A DNA stretch of 64,000 nt from JACCTU01 sp963788055 (GTDB taxonomy: Bacteria; Actinomycetota; Thermoleophilia; Gaiellales; Gaiellaceae), in NCBI GenBank assembly GCA_963788055.1, contig CAWBFA010000005.1, forward strand, positions 682,001-746,000, written 5' to 3'. This document shows, piece by piece, positions 8,069 to 16,429 of the stretch. Position numbers and translations under genes: made by a program. The first letter of the stretch is position 1. Every line of letters begins with the position of its first letter. Under the pieces are notes generated by a model. It was not told where the DNA came from, made no database searches, and saw only the letters and a program-made list of their open reading frames with translations.

Positions 8069-8914
8069 ATGCCGAGCGCTTACCGCTATGTCGTCGCGGA
8101 CGTGTTCACCGACAGGCCGCTCCAGGGCAACCAGCTGGCGGTCTTCACCGACGCGCGCGACATCCCCGAGAAGCTGCTCCAGCCTCTTGCACGCGAAATG
8201 GCGTTCAGCGAGACCGTGTTCGTCTACCCGGCTGTAGGTGACGCGCACGTACGGATTCGGATCTTCACGCCGGCCTCCGAGCTCCGGTTCGCCGGTCACC
8301 CGACGCTCGGGACCGCGTTCGTGCTCGGGCAGCCGATGCAGCTCGAGGTGATCGCGATCGAGACGGGGGCGGGCATCGTCCCGGTCTGGCTCGAGCGGGA
8401 GGGGCCGAAGGTCGTCTTCGGCCGGATGCACCAGCCGATCCCCACCGTCGAGCCCGTCGACGAGGCGCCGTTGCTCGCTGCACTTGGCGTCGAGCGGTCG
8501 AAGCTTCCCGTCGAGCTCTACGACAACGGCATGCGCTTCGTCTACTTCGCGTTTCGCAGCGAGGACGAGGTCGCGGAGCTCGATCCCGATCAGCGGGCGC
8601 TCGCCCAGGCTGCGGGGCTCGCGGGCGTGAGCTGCTTCGCGGGCTCCGGCGACCGCTGGAAGACCCGCATGTTCGCGCCCGGCGCGGGCGTGACCGAGGA
8701 CCCGGCCACGGGCTCAGCGGCCGGGCCGCTCGCCGTCCACCTCGCGCGCCACGGCCTCATCGGCTGGGGCGACGAGATTCGCATTTCGCAAGGAGCGGAG
8801 ATCGGCCGCCCGTCCACGCTGTACGCGCGCGCCGACGGATCGGCCGAGGCGATCGAGCGGGTGGAGGTCGGCGGCTCGGCAGTGGTCGTCGCGCGCGGCG
8901 AGTTTCGCCTCTAG
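8069..8914 (+). CDS. PhzF-family isomerase
   Basis: A 281-residue protein of the PhzF/diaminopimelate epimerase-like fold. Conserved features are 'YVVADVFTDRPLQGNQLAVF', the catalytic glutamate region 'MAFSETVFV' near residues 45-53, 'PASELRFAGHPTLGTAFVL' and 'VTEDPATGSAAGPLAVHL'. PhzF proteins isomerise small acids by shuttling a proton; most homologues outside phenazine clusters have unknown substrates, and no phenazine genes are nearby. It converges on the PfkB kinase with a four-base tail overlap. Confidence 0.85.
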   Translation: MPSAYRYVVADVFTDRPLQGNQLAVFTDARDIPEKLLQPLAREMAFSETVFVYPAVGDAHVRIRIFTPASELRFAGHPTLGTAFVLGQPMQLEVIAIETGAGIVPVWLEREGPKVVFGRMHQPIPTVEPVDEAPLLAALGVERSKLPVELYDNGMRFVYFAFRSEDEVAELDPDQRALAQAAGLAGVSCFAGSGDRWKTRMFAPGAGVTEDPATGSAAGPLAVHLARHGLIGWGDEIRISQGAEIGRPSTLYARADGSAEAIERVEVGGSAVVVARGEFRL

Positions 8915-9714
8915 CGGCGGCGCTTGCGGTTCGTCAGCAGCAGCGCGACGAGCGCGGTCGCTCGACGTGCGGCGGCGACCGGCCCGAGCCCGTCGCTTCG
9001 CGCTGCGAGGTAGCCGATGCCGAACACGTCGCCGCAGCCGGTCAGGTCGACGCCTTCGATCGGGTGGCACGGGACGGGTGTCGTGTCGCCGCCTGCATAG
9101 ACGACCGAGCCGCGAGAGCCGTACGTGACGACGACCTCAGGAACGCCGAGCCGCTCGACCGAGCGCTCGTTGACATCGCGCAGGATCACGCTGGCCTCCT
9201 CCTCCGCGAGCTTGAGGAACGTGATGCTGCGGAGGACGTCCTGGTCGAACCGATCGTCGAAGCGAACCGCACCGACCTCGGCACAGCGCACGAGCCCCTG
9301 GCCGTCGTACGAGATCTTGCGCCCCACCGCGAGGGCCTCCATCGTCTCGGCTGGGAAGTCCGTCTGGACGAGCGGAGCGACGTGCACCCAGCGCGAGTCG
9401 CCGACCGGCGCCAGGTCGTCCGGGCTCCACGGATCGCCGACCGCTCGCAGCTCGGTCGTCCGCACTTCGCCCTCGTAGTGCAGCGCGAACGCCGCGGTCC
9501 GCTCCGCGTCCACCATCGTCAGCGGGAGCCCGAGCGAGGCGAGCGGCGGGACGACGAGGCCGCGATCCTCAGGCGCGCACTTCGCCACGACGTGCCCGCG
9601 CCGCTCGAGCAGCCGCAGTCCCTGGCCGCAGTGGTACGGCCCGCCTCCGACCTGCGGTCGTCCGCCGTCGATGACGTCGATCGCCACGTTCCCGAGGACG
9701 GCCAGCTCGCTCAC
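8911..9714 (-). CDS. PfkB-family carbohydrate kinase
   Basis: A 267-residue kinase. N-terminal substrate signature 'AVLGNVAIDVIDGGRPQVGGGPYHCG' and C-terminal PfkB signature 'GVDLTGCGDVFGIGYLAA' (anion hole and catalytic Asp in TGCGD) are clear. Typical PfkB enzymes phosphorylate a sugar or nucleoside with ATP; the specificity is not predictable. It is shorter than ribokinases (about 300 residues). The GTG start lies only a few bases downstream of the stop of the NRAMP remnant on the same strand. Confidence 0.82.
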   Translation of the reverse strand: MSELAVLGNVAIDVIDGGRPQVGGGPYHCGQGLRLLERRGHVVAKCAPEDRGLVVPPLASLGLPLTMVDAERTAAFALHYEGEVRTTELRAVGDPWSPDDLAPVGDSRWVHVAPLVQTDFPAETMEALAVGRKISYDGQGLVRCAEVGAVRFDDRFDQDVLRSITFLKLAEEEASVILRDVNERSVERLGVPEVVVTYGSRGSVVYAGGDTTPVPCHPIEGVDLTGCGDVFGIGYLAARSDGLGPVAAARRATALVALLLTNRKRRR

Positions 9715-9731
9715 GACCTGATCTTCGCGGT

Positions 9732-9867
9732 TCAGCCGAGGAAGATGAGGTAGAGGAGGACGAAGTTGAGCGAGATGATCAGCGCCGCGACGACCACGGT
9801 GGCGATCGTGGTCAGCCGCGTGTTGACGAGCCCGCCCATCAGCTCACGGTTCCGCGAGAAGAGCACG
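9732..9867 (-). pseudogene. 3' remnant of an NRAMP (MntH-like) metal transporter
   Basis: On the minus strand about 45 codons before TGA 9734-9732 read as the C-terminal end of an NRAMP transporter: 'ELVLFSRNRELMGG' followed by 'LVNTRLTTIATVVVAAL' and a last hydrophobic helix ending 'LLYLIFLG'. The R/N-R-x-L-M-G junction and the final helix are typical of MntH. The remaining 350 or so codons are missing, and the sequence upstream of about 9867 is unrelated until the regulator's stop at 9933. This looks like the scar of a deletion in an old mntR-mntH operon. Confidence 0.6.
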
Positions 9868-9932
9868 AGTTCCGACGATCGCGGGCCTCGCCCGGGAGGA
9901 CGTCTGCGGGCGTCGGGACGCGGCGCGGTGGG

Positions 9933-10592
9933 CTACTCGACGCCGATTCGGGCGGCAAGCTCGCGGGAGATCGCGTGGTCGGCTCCTGCGGCGCGAACCA
10001 CGACGGGACCCTCGAACGGCTCTTGCTTCGTGACCTTGATGCGGGCGCCGGGGACGAGACCGAGCTCCCAGAGGTAGCGGAGCAGCTCGCGGTCGGAGTC
10101 GGGGACCCTGCAAACCTTCGCGGACCCGCCGACCTCCACGTCGGCGAGCGAGCGCGCCGGCACGTGGTCGAGCTCGAGCGACGCGCTCGGGATCGGGTCG
10201 CCGTGCGGATCGTGCGTGGGGAAGCCGAGCGAGGCGTCGATGAGCGCCTCGAGCTCCTCCGAGAGGGCGTGCTCGAGGCGGTCGGCCTCGGCGTGCACGG
10301 ACTCGAGGGGCAGGCCCAGCTGCGTCGAGAGGTACTGCTCGAGCAGGCGGTGGTGGCGGATCATCTCGATCGCGACGAGCTCGCCCCTCCGGGTCAGCCG
10401 CGCCCCGCGGTAGGGCTCGTGCTCGGCGAGGCCGAGCTGGGCGAGCTTCTTCAGCATCGCGGTCGCCGAGGCGGGAGCGACGCCCATCCGGGCCGCGAGC
10501 GCGGACGTGGAGGCGCGGCCGCCGGCCTGGAGCTTGTAGAGCTCCTTCACGTAGTCCTGGACGGAGGTGGAGAGGCTTGCAGTCTCGCTCAA
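9933..10592 (-). CDS. mntR: DtxR/MntR-family metal-dependent repressor
   Basis: A 219-residue regulator with three parts: an N-terminal winged helix ('SVQDYVKELYKLQAGGRASTSALAARMGVAPASATAMLKKL'), a metal-binding dimerisation domain ('HHRLLEQYLSTQLGLPLESVHAEADRLEHALSEEL', with the expected Glu/His ligands and a 'FPTHDPHGDPIP' loop), and a C-terminal SH3-like FeoA domain ('VPDSDRELLRYLWELGLVPGARIKV'). It senses Mn(II) or Fe(II) and represses metal uptake. The TTG at 10592 is preferred over the ATG at 10619, because that ATG would overlap the start of the divergent oxidase and the only -10-like box lies between them. The gene symbol is a family guess. Confidence 0.82.
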   Translation of the reverse strand: MSETASLSTSVQDYVKELYKLQAGGRASTSALAARMGVAPASATAMLKKLAQLGLAEHEPYRGARLTRRGELVAIEMIRHHRLLEQYLSTQLGLPLESVHAEADRLEHALSEELEALIDASLGFPTHDPHGDPIPSASLELDHVPARSLADVEVGGSAKVCRVPDSDRELLRYLWELGLVPGARIKVTKQEPFEGPVVVRAAGADHAISRELAARIGVE

Positions 10593-10617
10593 GGTTTCTC
10601 TAATATACAGTTTAGTC
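10593..10617. promoter_or_regulatory. Overlapping divergent promoters of regulator and oxidase
   Basis: The AT-rich stretch TCTAATATACAGTTTAG provides TAATAT (10601-10606) for the rightward gene, 11 bases before ATG 10618, and TATATT on the minus strand (10607-10602), 9 bases before TTG 10592. Both transcripts would be nearly leaderless. A single regulator site here could control both directions; the binding site itself is not proven. Confidence 0.45.
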
Positions 10618-11610
10618 ATGACGAAATTCAGCCGGAAGAGGCTCCTCGGAGCCGTGGTGCCGCTGGTCGCGGCCGGCCCGCTGGCCCGGGTCGCGTTCGC
10701 CGAGTCCGAGCGCTCAGCGACCCACGAGGGCCACGACCACGCAAACGCCCCGGAGGGCCACGCCGCGATGATCGGGGACGAAGCGCCCTCGATCGCACGG
10801 AACGCGGCGACCGACGCGCTCCTCACGCCCCCGCCCTCGCTGCCGCACCAGCCGGGTCGCGTCCGCGAGTACAGGCTCGTCGCGCGAGACGTCGAGATCG
10901 AGGTCGCGCAGGGCGTCCACTTCCCCGCCTGGACGTACAACGGCACGGCCCCCGGCCCGGTGATCCGCGCGACGGAGGACGACATCCTCCGAGTGCGCTT
11001 CCGCAACGAGGGGACGCACCCGCACACGATCCACTTCCACGGCATCCACCCGGCGAACATGGACGGCGTCTTCGAGATCGTCCCGACGGGCGGCGAGTTC
11101 ACGTACGAGTTCCCGGCGAGGCCGTGGGGGATGCAGCTCTACCACTGCCACTCGACGCCGCTGAAGAAGCACATCCACAAGGGCCTCTACGGCGCGTTCA
11201 TCATCGATCCGCCGAAGCCGCGGAAACCCGCGCAGGAGCTCGTGATGGTGTTGAACGGCTTCGACACCGACGGCGACGGCGAGAACAACTTCTACGCCGT
11301 CAACGGGCCTGCGTTCTACTACGCGCGCTACCCGATCCGCGTCTCGCGCTCGAAGACGGTTCGCATCTACATCGCGAACCTGACCGAGTTCGACCTGATC
11401 AACTCCTTCCACCTGCACGGTGACTTCTTCCGCTACTACCGCACCGGCCGCGACGAGGTCGTGGAGTACACGGACAACGTGATCCTCGGGCAGGGCGAGC
11501 GAGGGATCATCGAGATCGACTTCGCGAACACGGGCCGGTTCATGTTCCACGCGCACCAGTCGGAGTTCGCGGAGCTCGGCTGGATGGGCTTCTTCGACGT
11601 GGTCGAGTGA
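10618..11610 (+). CDS. Two-domain multicopper oxidase, exported
   Basis: A 330-residue oxidase. The N-terminus ('SRKRLLGAVVPLVAAGPL') looks like a Tat-type export signal with an R-K variant, followed by a His-rich linker ('THEGHDHANAPEGH'). Domain 1 has 'HPHTIHFHGIH' and 'YHCHSTPLKKHIHKGLYG', giving Cu ligands including the type 1 Cys-His pair; the axial Met is replaced by Leu, often linked to high redox potential. Domain 2 has 'FHLHG' and 'FMFHAHQSEFAELGWMGFF', where HAH replaces HCH, so domain 2 keeps only cluster ligands. Possible substrates are Mn(II), Fe(II) or Cu(I). It overlaps the ZIP gene (GTGA) and so works beside a metal importer. Confidence 0.85.
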   Translation: MTKFSRKRLLGAVVPLVAAGPLARVAFAESERSATHEGHDHANAPEGHAAMIGDEAPSIARNAATDALLTPPPSLPHQPGRVREYRLVARDVEIEVAQGVHFPAWTYNGTAPGPVIRATEDDILRVRFRNEGTHPHTIHFHGIHPANMDGVFEIVPTGGEFTYEFPARPWGMQLYHCHSTPLKKHIHKGLYGAFIIDPPKPRKPAQELVMVLNGFDTDGDGENNFYAVNGPAFYYARYPIRVSRSKTVRIYIANLTEFDLINSFHLHGDFFRYYRTGRDEVVEYTDNVILGQGERGIIEIDFANTGRFMFHAHQSEFAELGWMGFFDVVE

Positions 11611-12764
11611 GCACGGTCGCCGCGCGGGGATCCGGTGCGTGGCGCCTCTGGGCGCTGGTCCCCCTCATCGTGCTGGTCGCGATCGTCTCGCTCTTCGCGA
11701 CGACCGGCGGTTCGCTCATCGACCTGCTCGGCCGCACGCCTCCTCCCGCCGACGTCTTCGACGTGCGTCGCGTCGAGTTCACGCCGGGCGAGATCAAGGT
11801 TCGCGTGACGAACCCGCAGCAGGACGACCTGACGATCGCGACGGTCACCGTCGACGACGCGATCGTCCCGTTCAGCGTCGACGGCCCGCGCACGCTCGAC
11901 CGGCTGCGCTCCGCGACGATCGTGATCCCGTTCGCGTGGGTCGAGGACGAGCCGATGCTCATCGGCATCACGAGCTCCTCGGGCATCCAGACGACGCACG
12001 AAGTGGCCGCCGCGGTCGAGACGCCGACGCCGTCGCCGAAGGGGTTCCTCGGCTTCGGCCTCGTCGGGCTGCTCGTCGGCGTCGTTCCGGTCGGGCTGGG
12101 ACTGCTCTGGCTGCCGTCGCTGCGGCGGGCGAGGCCGGAGTGGCTCGCCGCGTTCATGGCGTTGACCGCCGGACTGCTCGCGTTCCTCGCGCTCGAGGCG
12201 CTGTCCGAGGCGTTCGCGCTGCAGGCGGCGCTCCCGTCGGCGCTCGGCGGGGCGGGCGTCGTGCTGCTCGGGTTCGTCGGCTCCTACCTCACCCTGACGT
12301 ACCTCTCGCACAAGCTCGTCGCACTCGCGACGCTCGTCGCGATCGGGATCGGACTGCACAACTTCGGGGAGGGGCTCGCGATCGGCACGTCGTTCGCGTT
12401 CGGCGAGCTCGCGCTCGGGACGTTCCTGATCATCGGCTTCATGATCCACAACGTGACGGAAGGGCTCGGGATCGCAACTGCCGCGACCGAGGAGCGTCGA
12501 GTCTCCGTCACGCGGCTCGCCGTGCTGGTGCTGATCGCGGGGGCACCCGCGATCCTCGGCACTTGGCTCGGCGGCTACGTGCGCAGCGACGTGCTCGGGG
12601 TGCTCTTCTTTGCGGCTGCCGCCGGCGCCGCATTCGAGGTCGTCGTCGAGGTCGGACGCTGGCTGCGCACTCGTGCGCCGGGCGGGCTGACGAGCGGCTG
12701 GGTGCTCGGCGGCTTTCTCTCCGGCGTCGCGATCATGTACGTGACCGGCGTGCTCGCCGGCTGA
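11607..12764 (+). CDS. ZIP-family metal transporter with extra N-terminal domain
   Basis: A 385-residue protein. After an N-terminal membrane anchor ('LWALVPLIVLVAIVSLFA') comes about 100 residues of beta-rich extracytoplasmic sequence ('FDVRRVEFTPGEIKVRVTNPQ'), resembling a cupredoxin-like or Ig-like fold. Then follow eight membrane segments with the two ZIP metal motifs 'HNFGEGLAIG' near residue 250 and 'HNVTEGLGIA' near 280. ZIP proteins import Zn, Fe or Mn. The N-terminal domain is absent from standard ZIPs and may receive metal from the oxidase encoded just upstream. The GTG start overlaps the oxidase stop. Confidence 0.85.
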   Translation: MSTVAARGSGAWRLWALVPLIVLVAIVSLFATTGGSLIDLLGRTPPPADVFDVRRVEFTPGEIKVRVTNPQQDDLTIATVTVDDAIVPFSVDGPRTLDRLRSATIVIPFAWVEDEPMLIGITSSSGIQTTHEVAAAVETPTPSPKGFLGFGLVGLLVGVVPVGLGLLWLPSLRRARPEWLAAFMALTAGLLAFLALEALSEAFALQAALPSALGGAGVVLLGFVGSYLTLTYLSHKLVALATLVAIGIGLHNFGEGLAIGTSFAFGELALGTFLIIGFMIHNVTEGLGIATAATEERRVSVTRLAVLVLIAGAPAILGTWLGGYVRSDVLGVLFFAAAAGAAFEVVVEVGRWLRTRAPGGLTSGWVLGGFLSGVAIMYVTGVLAG

Positions 12765-14077
12765 GCCCGACCGCGACGGCGGCGAGGACGAACGCCGCCA
12801 GGAAGCTCGGGATCGAGACGCCGATCGCGTCGAGCCCGGCGGTCGGCGGCCTGCACCGACTCCACCGCGTCGACCCACCAGCCGGGACCCGTCGGGTGGA
12901 GCCACTGGTAGACGGCGAAGCCGGCGAGCCAGGCGGCGAGCAAGCGCGGGTCGGAACGTCGGCGCGTCGAAGACGTCGCCGCGCGAGTAGTGCGCGCCGT
13001 TCAGCAGCCAGTGCGCGAGCAGCACGCCGAGCAACGGCACGAAGAACGCCCCGAGCAGGAAGAGGAAGTCCTGGTAGCGCCGCAGGTCGAACGCGAGCGC
13101 CCCGATCGTCGCGGCGACGGAGACGAGCGCGACGAGCGCCCGCTGCGGCACACGGGGGGCGAGATTCTGGAGCGAGACCGCGGTCGAGTAGATGTTCGCG
13201 AACGCCTCGTCGGTCTCGTCGACGGTGACCGCGAGCACGGCGAGAGCTGCGGCGAGCCCCGCGCCGACGACCGCGGCGGGCAGCTCCGCGGGATCGGAGA
13301 GCCCGCGGGTCAGCACGAGCAGCACGCCGAGCACGAGCATCCAGGTCGCCGCGACGAAGTAGCCGAGCCCTGCGCCCCACCAGGCAGAGCGACGGTCGCG
13401 TGAGAAACGCGTGTAGTCGGGGATCAGCGGCACCCAGGAGACGGTGATCGCGATCACGAGGTCCATCCCGATCCACAGCGTGAGACCGCCCTCGGGCTGC
13501 GCGTGCCAGAGCTCCGAGAGGCTGGCCTCGGACAGGGCCCACCAGCTGAGGTACGCGAGCGACGCCAGCACGACGTAGACGGCGTAGCGGCGGATGAAGC
13601 GGCGCACGACGGACACGGGCCCAATCAGCGCGAGCGAGGCGGCGACCGCGCCGAAGACGAGCGTCCAGAACCACTGCGCGCCGACGCCGACGAGCTCGTC
13701 GGAGAGCGCGGCTGCGGCGGCCGCGATGATGATCAGCTCGAACGTCGCCCAGCCCCAGCACTGGAGCGTGTTCAGCACCGTCGGCGCGTAGGAGCCGACC
13801 CGGCCGAGCGGCGCGCGCATCAACACCATCCCGGGAACGCGCGCGTCCGCCCCGATCACTCCGGCGCTCGCGAGCATCGCGTTGCCGATCAGCCCGCCGA
13901 GCAGGATCGCAAGGAGTGCGTCGCGGAGCGAGAGCGCCGGCACGAGCAGCGCGCCGACGACGATCACGAGCAGCGAGACGCCGAGCGACCCCCAGAGCAG
14001 CCCCTGGTCGACCAGGCCCAGGACCCGGAGGCGCTCCGGCACCGGCTCGATCCCCCAACTGACGTGTGGTCTTCCAT
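12733..14077 (-). pseudogene. cytX: NCS1-family transporter (CytX-like), frameshifted
   Basis: About 448 residues once three one-base shifts (near 14061, 12950 and 12845) are corrected. The product is a 12-segment nucleobase:cation symporter-1 protein: 'WGIEPVPERLRVLG', 'QCWGWATFELIIIAAA', 'WVPLIPDYTRFSRD' and 'YQDFLFLLGAFFVPLLGVLL' are typical. NCS1 proteins placed behind TPP riboswitches (CytX) are thought to import the thiamine pyrimidine hydroxymethylpyrimidine. The ATG at 14077 follows AAGGGAG, which is also the 3' edge of the riboswitch, so translation should be shut when TPP is bound. Domains are complete, so the shifts are probably indel errors. It tail-overlaps the ZIP gene. Confidence 0.78.
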
Positions 14078-14155
14078 CGCTCCCTTCGCCGGCATTACCC
14101 GGATCAGGTTCGACGGGTGTGATCTCAGCCTCTCGTCGAGGCACCCCGGTGCGTG
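14074..14155 (-). promoter_or_regulatory. TPP riboswitch (THI element)
   Basis: On the minus strand the conserved core is present in order: CGGGGTGCC, then GGCTGAGATCACACCC, then GAACCTGATCCGGGTAATGC, and CGGCGAAGGGA at the 3' edge. These are the pyrimidine- and pyrophosphate-sensing helices of thiamine pyrophosphate riboswitches. The 3' edge AAGGGAG doubles as the ribosome binding site of the transporter, pointing to translational control. Confidence 0.95.
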
Positions 14156-14185
14156 CACTGTAATCGAGGCGGGTACGGCCCTTGC

Positions 14186-14635
14186 GTGAAAGTCGTTCTG
14201 CGTGTCGCCCGCATCGCACGCTGGCTCGCCTACGCGGCCGCGGTCGCCGCAGCGCTCGTCGTGCTCGCGCTCTACGACGAGGGCTGGAAGGTCGGCGTGG
14301 CCACCGTGGCGGCGGTCCCGGCGGTCGTGCTCTTCCTGTTCTCGACCGCGCTTGCGGAGGCGGCCGCACTCCCCGAACGCCTGCGCAACGCGCCCGCGGA
14401 TGCGGCCGAGCTCCAGGCGTCGCTCGCCGAGCTCTCTCGCGCCCGGCGCGGACGCTGGCTCCGGCCGCTCTGGCGCACCGGTCGCGCCGCGGCGGGAGCT
14501 CGCGAGCTCGTCACGCCGTGGGCGCCGCTCCTGCCGCTCGTCAACGTGCCGTTCCTCGTCGCCACGCTCGCCTCCGCGCTCGTGACGCCGCTGCTCGTGT
14601 TAGGTGCGCTTGCCATGCTCGTCGTCTACGGCTGA
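14186..14635 (+). CDS. Small membrane protein, function unknown
   Basis: About 149 residues from GTG 14186. Two N-terminal membrane segments ('WLAYAAAVAAALVVLALY' and 'VGVATVAAVPAVVLFLF') are followed by an amphipathic region rich in Ala, Glu and Arg ('ELQASLAELSRARRGRWLRPLW') and a C-terminal membrane segment ('LVTPLLVLGALAMLVVYG'). No family was recognised. It runs divergent from the riboswitch-controlled transporter and just before the second ZIP gene. An earlier in-frame ATG at 14153 would lie inside the riboswitch region and is less likely. Confidence 0.55.
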   Translation: MKVVLRVARIARWLAYAAAVAAALVVLALYDEGWKVGVATVAAVPAVVLFLFSTALAEAAALPERLRNAPADAAELQASLAELSRARRGRWLRPLWRTGRAAAGARELVTPWAPLLPLVNVPFLVATLASALVTPLLVLGALAMLVVYG

Positions 14636-14651
14636 CGCCGATACTGCGAGC

Positions 14652-15396
14652 GTGAACGTGAACGTCTGGACCGTGTTCGCGGCCGCGTCACTGACCGCGC
14701 TCGCGACAGGTCTCGGCGCGCTGCCGTTCTTCGTCTTCCGGCGCATGAGCCGGTCGTGGCTCGGGATCTCGAACTCGATCGCGGCGGGCTTCATGCTCGG
14801 GGCGAGCGCGGCCCTATTCTGGGAGGGCGCCGACGTCGGCATCGCGCGGACGATCCTCGGCGCACTCGTCGGCGTCGCGTTCATCGAGGTGACGCGCCGC
14901 CGGCTCGGTCACCAGCACGAGCACCTGCGACTCGGCGTCGCTCCGCGGGGCCGACGCGCGGGCGGGGCTGCTGATCGTCGGCGTGATGACCGTTCACTCG
15001 TTCACGGAGGGTGTCGGCATCGGCGTCTCGTTCGGCGGCGGCGAGGCGCTCGGCGTGTTCATCACCACGGCGATCGCCGTGCACAACATCCCCGAGGGCC
15101 TCGCGATCAGCCTCGTCCTCGTGCCGCGTGGGGTGACCGCGTGGCGCGCCGCGGGGTGGAGCGTCTTCTCGAGCCTGCCGCAGCCGCTCATGGCCGTGCC
15201 GGCGTTCCTGCTCGTCGAGTGGTTCGAGCCGGTGCTCCCGGTCGGCCTCGGCTTCGCCGGCGGAGCGATGGTCTGGATGGTCGCGGTCGAGCTGGTCCCC
15301 GAGGCCCGCGAGGACCTCTCCGACCGCTTCGTCGCGGCGGCGGTCGCGGTCTCCATGGCCGCGATGGTCGCCCTCCAGCTGTTCGTGCTGGCCTAG
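14652..15396 (+). pseudogene. ZIP/GufA-like metal transporter, single-base frameshift
   Basis: Restored length about 247 residues. The first frame gives 'TALATGLGALPFFVFRRMS' and 'GFMLGASAALFWEGAD'; after a one-base shift near 14945 the second frame gives 'LLIVGVMTVHSFTEGVGIG', 'ITTAIAVHNIPEGLAISLVL' and 'GGAMVWMVAVELVPEA'. The H-S-F-T-E-G and H-N-I-P-E-G motifs are the metal sites of the GufA/ZupT-like ZIP group. Its TAG stop (15394-15396) shares the CTAG palindrome with the stop of modC on the other strand. The GTG start has a GATACT box six bases upstream. Confidence 0.75.
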
Positions 15397-16424
15397 AGCG
15401 CAACGAGCCGCGCGCCCGTCGCCTTGAAGCTCGCGACGACGCGGTCGCCTTCGCGGAGGCCGAGCGACTCGGCGGCGCGCTGCAGTGATCTCGGCGGTGA
15501 GCGGCCCGACCGCGCACGCGGAGCCGGTTGCCGACGGGAACGACGCTCTCGACGGTGCCCGCGAGGTGGTTCTGCATCGAGTCGCCGGGCGACCGCAGCG
15601 CGAGCGAGACCTCCCACGGGTAGACGACGGCGCCGACGCGTCCTTCCGCATCGTCGGCCGAGACGACGCTGGCCGCCCTCGAGCTCGACCTCGGTCAGCC
15701 CGTCGTCCGGTCGCGCGCGCCCAGCCGACGAGCAGGTTGGCGCCGGTGAACTGCGGCCACGAACGGGCTAGCCGGTGCGGCGACGAGCTCGGCCGGCGTG
15801 CCGAGCTGGACGACCGCCCATCGACCGAGCACGCCGACGCGGTCGGCGAGCGCGGCCGCGTCGTCGTAGTCGTGCGTGACGACGCATCGTCGGGAGCCCG
15901 CTCGCCGCAGGTGCGCGCGCAGATCGGCGCGGACGTGGGCCGGCGTCTGCGCGTCGAGCGCACCGAGTGGCTCGTCGAGGAGCAGGACCGCCGGCTCGCG
16001 CGCGAGCGCGCGGGCCAGCGCGACGCGCTGGCGCTCGCCGCCGGAGAGCGGCCGGGCCGCTCGTCCGCGAGCGCCGCGAGCCCGTACGCGTCGACAGCGC
16101 GTGCGCCGCGTGCCGGCCGCCGTAGGCGACGTTCTGAGCGACGGTGAGGTGCGGGAAGAGCGCGTAGTCCTGGAAGACGAGCCCGACCGACCGTCGCTCC
16201 GGCGGGAGGTCGATGCCGCGTTCGCTGTCGAGCCAGCGCCGTCGAGCCGAGCGACGACCCGACCGCGTCGGCGCGAACGAGACCGGCGAGCGCGCGCAGC
16301 GCCGTCGACTTGCCCGCTCCCCGAGGGCCCGACGAGCGCGAGCGTCTCCGCGCCTACGTCGAGGTCGAGTCGGAGATCGAAGGCGCGAAGGGGAACGGAG
16401 AGTCGAGAGCTCGAGCGTGTCCAT
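15393..16424 (-). pseudogene. modC: Molybdate ABC transporter ATPase ModC, multiply frameshifted
   Basis: From ATG 16424 the frame must be shifted at least four times to follow one protein: 'LALVGPSGSG' (Walker A), 'RRSVGLVFQDYALFPHLTVAQNVAYGG', 'LSGGERQRVALARALA' (signature), 'VLLLDEPLGALDAQT' (Walker B), 'VVTHDYDDAAALADRVGVLG' and a C-terminal TOBE domain ending 'LREGDRVVASFKATGARLVAL'. All ATPase motifs are intact and ordered, and the TOBE tail is typical of ModC. It would energise molybdate import. The density of shifts suggests poor local consensus rather than decay, though decay cannot be excluded. Confidence 0.75.
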
Positions 16425-16429
16425 GAGAG

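Noticed and set aside
11436..14369. A 977-codon minus-strand frame over the oxidase and ZIP genes
   Set aside because: Only the part from 12.9 to 14.07 kb reads as a transporter; the rest is the antisense of the oxidase/ZIP genes, with low-complexity Glu/Arg/Asp composition typical of shadow frames.
15393..15396. Shared CTAG of ZIP and modC stops as a regulatory signal
   Set aside because: CTAG is self-complementary, so convergent TAG stops can overlap by chance; no other evidence of function.
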